64,000 nt of DNA from Adlercreutzia wanghongyangiae (GTDB lineage Bacteria > Actinomycetota > Coriobacteriia > Coriobacteriales > Eggerthellaceae). The position numbers and the translations under genes were made by a program. Under the pieces are notes generated by a model, which was not told where the DNA came from, made no database searches, and saw nothing but the letters and a program-made list of their open reading frames with translations. The stretch is taken from positions 1-64,000 of the forward strand of contig NZ_JAYMFF010000011.1 in the NCBI RefSeq assembly GCF_035989245.1, written 5' to 3'. How positions within the stretch are numbered: position 1 is the stretch's first letter; each line of letters starts with the position of its first letter. Of the stretch, positions 23,717 through 30,826 are shown one piece after another.

Positions 23717-23792
23717 CTACGGGGGAGACGGAACGGGGCGGAGCGGGGCGCGGGTTGTGTCGGAAACCGCGCCCTGCCCGTAGCCCGATAGG

Positions 23793-26627
23793 CTACTTGA
23801 ACCGCTTCAGCAAAAGGGAGTTGCTGACGACGCTGACGCTGGACAGGGCCATGGCGGCGCCGGCGAGGGCCGGAGCGAGGATGCCCACGGCGGCCAGCGG
23901 AATCATGATGCAGTTGTAGATGAGGGCCCAGAACAGGTTCTGCTTGATCTTGCGCATGGTGGCCTTCGACAGGCGCAGGGCCACGACGAGGTCGGACAGG
24001 CGATTGCGCATGAGCACCACGCTTCCGGCATCCAGCGCCACATCGGTACCCGAGGCCATCGCCACGCCAATGTCGGCGGCAGCGAGCGCCGGGGCGTCGT
24101 TGATGCCGTCGCCCACGAAGGCCACGACGGCCTTCACGTCGGCGGCCGCATCCTGGGCGGCGCTTGCGGGCGACTCGAGAGGCACTGGTTCGGCGGGAAT
24201 GCCCATGTCGGGGTCGGAGGCGGCCATGAAGGCGGGGTCGGCGGCCTCCGCTTTCAGAAGGCACTCGTTGTCCTTTTCGGTGCTGCGGGCCTCGGCGGCG
24301 GCGTTGCCGAGCATGGCGGCGTCGGCGGCGCCCCGCACGGCGCGCACGCAGTCGGCTTTCTCGAGCGGCTTCACACCGGCGAACACGTGGTCGGGCGCGA
24401 TGCCCACCTCCTCGGCGATGGACCGGGCCGTGGGCGCGGCGTCGCCGGTGACCATGTAGGAGGTCACGGAGAAATCGCGGGACAGCTCGCGCACCGTGGC
24501 CGCCGCGTCCGGTTTGGGCTCGTCACGGAACTGGATGCGTCCGCGCGGCACGCCGTCGACGGACACGAGCGAGCCCGTTTCGCCAGCTGCGGCCTCGTCG
24601 CCAGCGGCCTTCCCCACGCCCACGAACACCGCGTGGCCCTCCACAACGCCGCGCACGCCCTCACCGACAACGGCCTCGAAGGATTCCACGGAAGGCAGTG
24701 CCACAAGACCCTTCGACTCCGCACCTTCGGCGCTCTGCTCAGGATGACATCCGGAAGAGGCCGCCGCATCGCCGGCCAGCGCAGACTGCGCGTAGGCCAC
24801 CACAGCGCGCGCCAGAGGGTGCTCGCTTTTCGCCTCGAGCGCAGCGGCCAGGCGCAGGGCATCGTCGGGCACGTCGCACGACACCACCGCCGGCTCGCCC
24901 TGGGTAAGCGTGCCCGTCTTGTCGAACACCGCCGCCGAGAGGTTCCCCATGGTTTCCAGCACGGTGCCATCCTTGATGAGCACGCCCAGCTGCGCGCCCT
25001 TCCCCATGCCCACCGTCAGCGCCGTGGGCGTGGCCAGGCCCAGCGCGCAGGGGCAGGCCACGCAGATGACCGCGATGGCCGGCATGAGCGACTGCACGAG
25101 ACGCCCGTCGGGGCCGGCAGGCACCACGAAGAACCAGATGCAGAACACGACAAGCGCGATCAGCAGGATAGCCGGCACGAACACCGCCGCAATGCGGTCG
25201 GCGATGCGCTGGATGGGGGCCTTGGTACCCTGGGCGTCCTCCACGGCACGCACGATGCGCGCCAACGTGGAATCGGCGCCCACGCGCAACGCGCGCACGG
25301 TCACCGATCCGGTGGTGTTCTGCGTACCGCCCGTCACGGCATCGCCGGCGGCCTTCACCACGGGCAGCGTCTCGCCGGTGAGCATGGACTCGTCCACCTC
25401 CGTGACGCCTTCCACCACCACGCCATCGACGGGCATCTTCTCGCCGGGACGCACGAGCACCGTGTCGCCCGCCACCACTTGGGCCAGGGGCACCTCGCGC
25501 TCTTCGCCGCCGCGCACCACGCGGGCAACCGGCGGCGTGAGATTCATCAGCGACTCGATGGCCTGGTTCGTGGCACCCTTGGCGCGGCTTTCCAGCATCT
25601 TGCCCAGCAGCACGAAGGTGATCAGCATGGCGCAGGTTTCGAAATAGGGCATGCCGTCGTTGATGGCGAGGGATTCGTGGCTCGACCAGTCGCCGCGCAC
25701 CACCGGCAGGAAGGTGATCCACAACGAGAAGAGAAACGCGATGGTGGTGCCCAAGGCCACCAGCACGTCCATGTTCGCCGAACCGCCCTTGAGCGAGCCC
25801 CACGCCCCCTGGTAGAAGCGGGCGCCGCAGCCGAACTGCACGGGAATCACCAGGGCGAGCAGCAGAAGGTTCGCCGCGAACATGGCCTGCACATGGGTGG
25901 GTTCGGCCACGAACGCGCCGGCCAGCGCCGCCCCCACCCCCATATGCCAACCGGGAATCATGCCAATGGCCACGATAACGACGGTAAGCGCCGCCGAAAT
26001 GCCGAACACGACCCGATCGCGCTTGGCACGGGCGGCCTCGCGGGCACGGCGCTTCTCGTCCACCAGGGGCGCATCATCGGGAATGATCTCGGCGGTGAAG
26101 GCCAGGCTGTCGAACACGGCCAGCATATCGTCAACACTCACCTGGGCAGGGTCGAAGGTTACGCGTCCGGTGTTGTTCGCCAAGTTCACGGCCACATCTT
26201 TCACACCAGGAGTCTTGCGGTAACGGCTCTCGATGGAGGCCGCGCAGTTGGCGCAGTGCATGCCCTCGATAGCCAAGCGCAGCGTCGCCTCATGGGGCGC
26301 GTCCGTCCCTGCCGCGCCGGGCCCTTCCGCGCCAGCCCGCTTTTCCGCCTGCTTGCGGGCCTTCTCCGCGGCATCGGCGGCAATCTCGACCGCAAAGGGA
26401 TGCGGACCTTCCGCCGGCATCACGGCAACCTTGAAGTTGGTGTCGTCGAGGGCATGCAGCAAATCGTCCAGGGCCGTCTTGGCCGGGTCGAAGGTCACCG
26501 TGGCCGTCTGATCGTCCAAATTCACCGCAACGCTTTCCACGCCCGGCAGCTCTTCAAAGTGCCGCGTCACGTTCGCCACGCACTTCTTGCAGTGCATAAC
26601 GGCCACGGCCAATCGCTGAGTTTCCAT
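23793..26627 (-). CDS. copA: Copper-exporting P1B-type ATPase CopA
   Basis: A 944-residue membrane ATPase that pumps Cu(I) out of the cytoplasm. Two heavy-metal-binding domains come first: MHCKKC (C13/C16) and GMHCANC (around residue 108). Eight membrane helices follow, with the transport motif CPC in VACPCALGLATPTAL, the phosphorylation site DKTGTLTQGEP, the nucleotide-domain SEHPLARAVV, and GDGINDAPAL near the end. In the nucleotide-binding domain, just after SEHPLARAVV, the stretch CHPEQSAEGAESKGL is encoded by a 39-base interspersed repeat (24711-24749). Another acidic/Ala-rich insertion precedes GDGINDAP. The ATG is nine bases after csoR, with GGGAGG upstream, so both are co-transcribed from the CsoR-controlled promoter. 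Copper specificity is supported by CPC plus CsoR. Confidence 0.95.
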   Translation of the reverse strand: METQRLAVAVMHCKKCVANVTRHFEELPGVESVAVNLDDQTATVTFDPAKTALDDLLHALDDTNFKVAVMPAEGPHPFAVEIAADAAEKARKQAEKRAGAEGPGAAGTDAPHEATLRLAIEGMHCANCAASIESRYRKTPGVKDVAVNLANNTGRVTFDPAQVSVDDMLAVFDSLAFTAEIIPDDAPLVDEKRRAREAARAKRDRVVFGISAALTVVIVAIGMIPGWHMGVGAALAGAFVAEPTHVQAMFAANLLLLALVIPVQFGCGARFYQGAWGSLKGGSANMDVLVALGTTIAFLFSLWITFLPVVRGDWSSHESLAINDGMPYFETCAMLITFVLLGKMLESRAKGATNQAIESLMNLTPPVARVVRGGEEREVPLAQVVAGDTVLVRPGEKMPVDGVVVEGVTEVDESMLTGETLPVVKAAGDAVTGGTQNTTGSVTVRALRVGADSTLARIVRAVEDAQGTKAPIQRIADRIAAVFVPAILLIALVVFCIWFFVVPAGPDGRLVQSLMPAIAVICVACPCALGLATPTALTVGMGKGAQLGVLIKDGTVLETMGNLSAAVFDKTGTLTQGEPAVVSCDVPDDALRLAAALEAKSEHPLARAVVAYAQSALAGDAAASSGCHPEQSAEGAESKGLVALPSVESFEAVVGEGVRGVVEGHAVFVGVGKAAGDEAAAGETGSLVSVDGVPRGRIQFRDEPKPDAAATVRELSRDFSVTSYMVTGDAAPTARSIAEEVGIAPDHVFAGVKPLEKADCVRAVRGAADAAMLGNAAAEARSTEKDNECLLKAEAADPAFMAASDPDMGIPAEPVPLESPASAAQDAAADVKAVVAFVGDGINDAPALAAADIGVAMASGTDVALDAGSVVLMRNRLSDLVVALRLSKATMRKIKQNLFWALIYNCIMIPLAAVGILAPALAGAAMALSSVSVVSNSLLLKRFK
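24711..24749. repeat. 39-base interspersed repeat inside copA
   Basis: Matches the intergenic copy at 13722-13760 in 33 of 39 positions, starting CTTCGACTCCGC and ending GCTCAGGATGACA. It keeps the copA frame and falls in a variable loop of the nucleotide-binding domain. Confidence 0.7.
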
Positions 26628-26636
26628 CCGTCCTCC

Positions 26637-26960
26637 CTACTTCGAGAAGCGGCGCACGAGTTCCATGGCCTCGTCCACCACGGCATCGTTGCCCGCGCGG
26701 ATTTCCTCCACCACGCACGTGCGCATATGCTCGGCCAGCAGCATCTCCGACACGCGGCGCACCGCCGACTCGGCCGCAGCCAGCTGGGTGAGCACATCGC
26801 CGCAGTAGCGGTTGTCATCGATCATAGCTTTCACGCCGTTCAGCTGCCCGATGGCCCGGTTCAGCCGCTTCTGCACGTCGGCCTGCAAGGCGGTGCTGCG
26901 CGGCGTTGCTTTCTGGCGGCAGCCGCAAACGGCGGGGGCGCCTCCCTTCAGCTCGTCCAT
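26637..26960 (-). CDS. csoR: Copper-sensing repressor CsoR
   Basis: A 107-residue all-helical DUF156-family repressor that releases DNA on binding Cu(I). The copper ligands are present with exact family spacing: C53, H78 and C82 (25 and 4 residues apart, as in known CsoR). An additional CGC near residue 12 precedes the helical core. The frame can be extended six codons to a TTG, but the ATG at 26960 has GAGAGG upstream. It is the promoter-proximal gene of csoR-copA and should repress its own promoter through the palindrome at 27008-27026. Confidence 0.95.
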   Translation of the reverse strand: MDELKGGAPAVCGCRQKATPRSTALQADVQKRLNRAIGQLNGVKAMIDDNRYCGDVLTQLAAAESAVRRVSEMLLAEHMRTCVVEEIRAGNDAVVDEAMELVRRFSK

Positions 26961-27005
26961 AACATGCCTCTCTCGCAATTTGCTTGAAGAATGAAGTTTG
27001 CATTT

Positions 27006-27034
27006 CTTATACCCCTAGGGGGTATATATGTCAA
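27006..27034 (-). promoter_or_regulatory. csoR-copA promoter with CsoR operator
   Basis: Minus-strand consensus -35 TTGACA (27034-27029), a 17-base spacer, and -10 TATAAG (27011-27006). A palindrome of the CsoR-box type, TATACCCC-TA-GGGGGTATA (27008-27026), fills the spacer and overlaps the -10. Repressor binding would block polymerase directly, and copper would relieve it. Confidence 0.9.
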
Positions 27035-27084
27035 CGAGAAATCGCTTTCTGAACCCAAAACGCCACCATCGAGCTCCCTGCAAA

Positions 27085-27119
27085 CAGCAAAACGCCCGCC
27101 ATCGAACGATGACGGGCGT
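27085..27119 (-). terminator. Terminator after the Tat flavoprotein gene
   Basis: Minus-strand hairpin (27119-27092) with arms ACGCCCGTCATCG and CGATGGCGGGCGT, then TTTGCTGTTT. It separates the flavoprotein gene from the csoR-copA promoter. Confidence 0.8.
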
Positions 27120-27145
27120 ATGAGGGAGGGCTTGGAAGGGGGCGC

Positions 27146-28828
27146 TTAGCCGTTGATCAGCTCACCCTTTGCCAGGGCCGCACCCACCAGATTGCCGAAA
27201 GTGAGCGCGCGACCGTGGCTGATGCCGGGGCACGTAACCGGATACGACATCCCGAAGAAATCGCCCTGCACGTTGCCCACAGCGAACAAACCGGCAATGG
27301 GCTCGTCAGCATCGGTGCACACCTGCGAGTTCTTATCCACATGCAAGCCGAAGGGCACGGTCAGGGTTACGGCGGCGATGGGCTGGGCGTAGAACGGAGG
27401 CGTGTCCACGCTGGCCAGGAAGCGCTCGGGCACGCCGAAGTCGACGTCAACCCCCGACGCGCACATCTCGTTGTAGCGCGCCACCGTCGCCTCCAGGGCA
27501 TCGGCCGGCACGCCTATCTTGCCCGCCAGCTCAGCCAGGGTGTCGGCCGCGAACATCTCGCCCGCCTCGATGCCGGCCGCCAGACGATCCTCCACGCCAG
27601 CCAGCAGCGTATCGGCCGTCTGAGGCTCCTGCGCACGTACCTTCTGCTCGTAGGCGCCGTCGAAAATACTGAAGCCCACGTTGCCCGGCTGATTCATGCG
27701 CGCATTCGTGACGAAGGGCTCGTAGGGCACCTCGCAGCTGTAGCGCTCGCCCAGCTTGTTCACCGCCAGCCACGACATGGCGATGGCCGTCAGCGGCAGC
27801 GTGGGGGAAATAGGATGCACCATGGGCGCGGCCGCCGAGCGCGAGTGCGCGGCACCGGCCCACATGCCCATCAGAATGCCCTCGCCCCTGTTGCCCTCGG
27901 GCGGGAAGTACTGGCACACATCGGCGCGCAGGGCGATGGGGGCCCAGCAGGCGAGCATTTCGTCGTTGCCCGAAATGTCGCCCGTGGCCAGAATCACGCC
28001 CTTGGCGGCGTTGAACTGCACGTGGCTGCCGTCTTCAGCGGTAGCGATAACGCCGGTGATGCCGCTTGCCGCGTCGCCCACCAGCTGCTCGGCGTGGGTA
28101 TTGAAGAACGTTTCGGCCCCGTTGGCCACGGCCTCGTCCAGCAGCGTCTCCACCACATGCGACTCGATAAAGGTGAAGTTGTCGGTGTCGATGACCACGC
28201 CCTCGTCGGCCCGGCCGAAAGTGATGCCGGTGCGGAACTCCTTGAACTGATCGTCCAGGTTGTCCCAATCGGTTTTGGATGTGTCGGAAATGGCCAGAAT
28301 AGACGGGATGTCCCGTGCTGCGCACAACGCGGAGAAGTGGTCGAACACCTCGCCCGAACGCGTTGCCCACGTATGCACCAGCTCGCGGTTCACCGTGCCC
28401 TGCGAGAAGTTGAACAGGATGCGCGTAGCCACCTCGGGGTCGATCTCGATGCCGGCATCTTTGTGCACCTGGGTATTGATGGCTCCGTTGTCGGCGCCGT
28501 GGGCGGTGTAGCCCGCCGCCTGCTCGATCACAGCCACCGTGGCGCCTGCCGCTGCGGCCGCTTCAGCCGCGGCGCAACCCGAGGGACCCGCACCCACGAT
28601 AACGATGTCGAAGTCCTTGGTGTCGGCCACATCGGTGATGGGGTCGGGGGCGACTTCCCAGCTGTGCTTGCCCGCCGCCTCAGCCGGCGCGCCCGTTCCG
28701 CTCAGCTCGGCGCCCTGCGACGCGTCCGCGCCAGACGATGCCGGCGCGCAGCCCGCGAGACCGGCCATGCCGGCGGCCGCGGCACTGACCACCGCGCCCT
28801 TCAGAAAATCGCGACGATTCAAATCCAT
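27146..28828 (-). CDS. Tat-exported FAD-dependent reductase (fumarate-reductase-like flavoprotein)
   Basis: A 560-residue flavoprotein related to FrdA, urocanate reductase and other FAD_binding_2 enzymes. The N terminus has a twin-arginine signal (RRDFLKG at 5-11) and a lipobox-like GLAGC with C27, so it is probably an exported lipoprotein that folds before export. The FAD fold shows DIVIVGAGPSGCAAAEAA and GVILATGDISGN, and ends GLFAVGNVQGDFFGMSYPVT. The histidine pair (HHTMGG) and arginine (NRLGG) that bind and protonate fumarate in classical enzymes are not seen at the matching places, where TVPFGLHV and GMSYPVT stand instead. The substrate is thus probably not fumarate. There is no haem or FMN domain, and no cytochrome partner in the window. 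The ATG has GGAGGG upstream. A LuxR-type membrane regulator is encoded just upstream, a common pairing for terminal reductases in Eggerthellaceae. Confidence 0.88.
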   Translation of the reverse strand: MDLNRRDFLKGAVVSAAAAGMAGLAGCAPASSGADASQGAELSGTGAPAEAAGKHSWEVAPDPITDVADTKDFDIVIVGAGPSGCAAAEAAAAAGATVAVIEQAAGYTAHGADNGAINTQVHKDAGIEIDPEVATRILFNFSQGTVNRELVHTWATRSGEVFDHFSALCAARDIPSILAISDTSKTDWDNLDDQFKEFRTGITFGRADEGVVIDTDNFTFIESHVVETLLDEAVANGAETFFNTHAEQLVGDAASGITGVIATAEDGSHVQFNAAKGVILATGDISGNDEMLACWAPIALRADVCQYFPPEGNRGEGILMGMWAGAAHSRSAAAPMVHPISPTLPLTAIAMSWLAVNKLGERYSCEVPYEPFVTNARMNQPGNVGFSIFDGAYEQKVRAQEPQTADTLLAGVEDRLAAGIEAGEMFAADTLAELAGKIGVPADALEATVARYNEMCASGVDVDFGVPERFLASVDTPPFYAQPIAAVTLTVPFGLHVDKNSQVCTDADEPIAGLFAVGNVQGDFFGMSYPVTCPGISHGRALTFGNLVGAALAKGELING

Positions 28829-28957
28829 GATTCCCTCCTATAGATCTCTCTTCCGTGTTGACCGCGGCTTCTCTCGCCGCGACCTTGAAGCAAATCTACG
28901 CTGTGCCTCATTGGCCGGAAAAGCCCCGCGAAGGGGGAAATTCAGGGAAACAATGCG

Positions 28958-28974
28958 CTCCCCCATCGGGGGAG
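28958..28974. promoter_or_regulatory. Palindromic operator candidate upstream of the flavoprotein gene
   Basis: Perfect 7-bp arms CTCCCCC/GGGGGAG around ATC, about 130 bases before the flavoprotein ATG. A minus-strand TATAAA lies at 28989-28984. Its symmetry and position suit a dimeric LuxR-type regulator such as the neighbouring gene product. Binding is inferred. Confidence 0.5.
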
Positions 28975-29079
28975 TACTCTGGTTTTATAGGTGTGATCAG
29001 GCAATTTTCATAGGTTTCCACCGCGATATGCAGCATGCAGGACAATCGCCTTCAGGGGCATCTGTACCCCCGACGCACC

Positions 29080-30561
29080 CTACAGAAACACCTGCTGCTC
29101 GGCTGCCTGGCGCGCCTCTTCCTCCAAAAGCCTCAGAAGCTCGTCGCGCGAGTGCACCGACAGCTTCTGGTAGAGATGCTTCGTATGCGACTTCACCGTT
29201 TCCTGCGACACCACCAGCGCCTCGGCGATGGCAGCGCGGCTCTTGCCCTCGGCCACCAGCACGCCGATTTCCACCTCGCGAGCCGTTAGATGATAGGCCT
29301 CGGCGAGTAGAGGCAGCTGCAAGGCGGCTTGCGGTGCCACCTCAGGCACCGCACGGCGTGTGCGCCCGGCATTCGCGAAGAAGATGAGCGCAGCCAGCAG
29401 CAGCACGTACACAGTGGCCAGCGAGGCAGGCACAAGCGCCGACGCCGACGAGCCCACAGCGGCCACGAGCCCCAGGTAGCCCAAGCTGCCCAGCGCCTGG
29501 CCCATCTGGTTCGCGCACAAACCGATAACGAACAACCGCGTGCCCCCCGAACGGCCGTTGCCCAAAAACGTGCAGAACAGCCACACCAGAGCCACAAAGA
29601 ACAGAAACCCAATGGTATGAATCACAAACGCCACCGACATCGATTCGCCGGCCAGAAAAGCCAAGGCCATGAAAGCCGCGGAAATGACGACCACGACCCC
29701 CTGCAGCAACAACGTGGGCCTCAAGCGCTCAATAAGAAACGAGAGCGCGAACAAAACCGATCCGCCCACCAGCACCGATCCGACGAAAAGCGGCCCAGCA
29801 GAGGTGACATCGGAATCGAGATGGCTCATGCCGCGCATCACGCCCGCTGTCAGGCCCACCACAACGATAAGACCGAGCAGGCTTTTCAAGGGCAACCCGC
29901 TTAAGGGGAAATCATCCGGCGACGAAGCCGACGAAGCTGCCGAGGCATTCGACGTCTCCTCCTTGCCATCGTCAGCCTGACGCGCATATCGACCGTAGAA
30001 ATATGCCGCCAGAAGCGGCAGCAGCGCCGCGGCGACCCATCGCGCCAGAGGAACCAAGGCAAGAGTGAACAGCAAGCAGAGGAAAGCCCCCACGGTAAAG
30101 GCGGCCGACAGGGCCATGAACGTCGTCTGCGGCGAGACGCGACGCAACCGGTCGGCATAGCTGGCCATCATAAGCCCGGTGCCCACGCCGAACAGAACAT
30201 TTCCAGCAAGAAAGGCAGCACCTGCAGGAGCACCCTGCCAAACAGCGCGCAAGGCGATGAGCCCGATACCGCACGTCGTCAGCAAGCCCGACAGCCGCGC
30301 CAGCCTTTCGAAGTGCACGGTCACGCCCCGGCTCAGCGCCACGACGCATCCGAGCAGCGCCAAAGCGTTGCAGCTCACCGCGATAACCCAGGTAAGATCG
30401 GCACCGAGATTCAGAGCTTGATCAGCCCCATCCTGAGAAAACGAGCTGGGCCAAAGCACAATGAAGTGGAATGCCCAGAAGCAGACGAGCGACGCCGCAA
30501 GCATTCCGCGACCGCCCAAAGGCGTGGCGGTCAGGCGTTGTCTGAAAAGGGCAAGAGACAC
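29080..30561 (-). CDS. LuxR-type regulator with a polytopic membrane domain
   Basis: A 493-residue protein. The first ~400 residues are about 12 hydrophobic helices arranged like a small transporter (it begins RQRLTATPLGGRGMLAASL). The last ~65 residues are a LuxR-type helix-turn-helix: LTAREVEIGVLVAEGKSRAAIAEALVVSQETVKSHTKHLYQKLSVHSRDELL (written here only to mark the stretch from LTAREVE to DELLRLL). Such proteins are abundant in Eggerthellaceae beside reductase genes and are taken to sense small substrates at the membrane. The frame begins with GTG at 30585, but the GTG at 30561 has AGGAG five bases upstream, so I choose it. The partner is probably the flavoprotein gene 250 bases downstream, with the palindrome at 28958 as possible target. 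Confidence 0.88.
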   Translation of the reverse strand: MSLALFRQRLTATPLGGRGMLAASLVCFWAFHFIVLWPSSFSQDGADQALNLGADLTWVIAVSCNALALLGCVVALSRGVTVHFERLARLSGLLTTCGIGLIALRAVWQGAPAGAAFLAGNVLFGVGTGLMMASYADRLRRVSPQTTFMALSAAFTVGAFLCLLFTLALVPLARWVAAALLPLLAAYFYGRYARQADDGKEETSNASAASSASSPDDFPLSGLPLKSLLGLIVVVGLTAGVMRGMSHLDSDVTSAGPLFVGSVLVGGSVLFALSFLIERLRPTLLLQGVVVVISAAFMALAFLAGESMSVAFVIHTIGFLFFVALVWLFCTFLGNGRSGGTRLFVIGLCANQMGQALGSLGYLGLVAAVGSSASALVPASLATVYVLLLAALIFFANAGRTRRAVPEVAPQAALQLPLLAEAYHLTAREVEIGVLVAEGKSRAAIAEALVVSQETVKSHTKHLYQKLSVHSRDELLRLLEEEARQAAEQQVFL

Positions 30562-30608
30562 GATAACTCCTCGAAGGCGATGCACTTACTGCCGACATGA
30601 TACCCCAA

Positions 30609-30647
30609 CAGACGAAAGCGGGCCCCTCGCGCTGGCGAGGGGCCCGC
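30609..30647 (-). terminator. Terminator of the giant surface-protein gene
   Basis: Minus-strand hairpin with perfect 13-bp GC-rich arms (30647-30618) and a CAGC loop, then TTTCGTCTGTT. It lies about 50 bases after the stop codon and isolates the LuxR-type gene downstream. Confidence 0.85.
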
Positions 30648-30697
30648 AGGAACATGCCCGCTTTAGGCAACCTGACGGCCGGGGCGTTTGCTGGTGC

Positions 30698-30826
30698 CTA
30701 GGCGGTCTCGGGCTGCTCGTCCTCCTTCTTCTTGCGGCGGCGCAGTGCCAAAGCCAGGGCCAGCGACGCCAGCACCAGCATCAGCAATGCGCTCAGGACC
30801 AAGGTGTCGCCGGTCTGGGGCAGGCG
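30698..30826 (-). other. Sortase sorting signal of the giant protein
   Basis: LPQTG (30809-30823) followed by Asp, about 20 hydrophobic residues, then RRRKKKE and a short acidic end. This is the complete three-part signal recognised by class A-type sortases, cutting between Thr and Gly. Confidence 0.95.
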
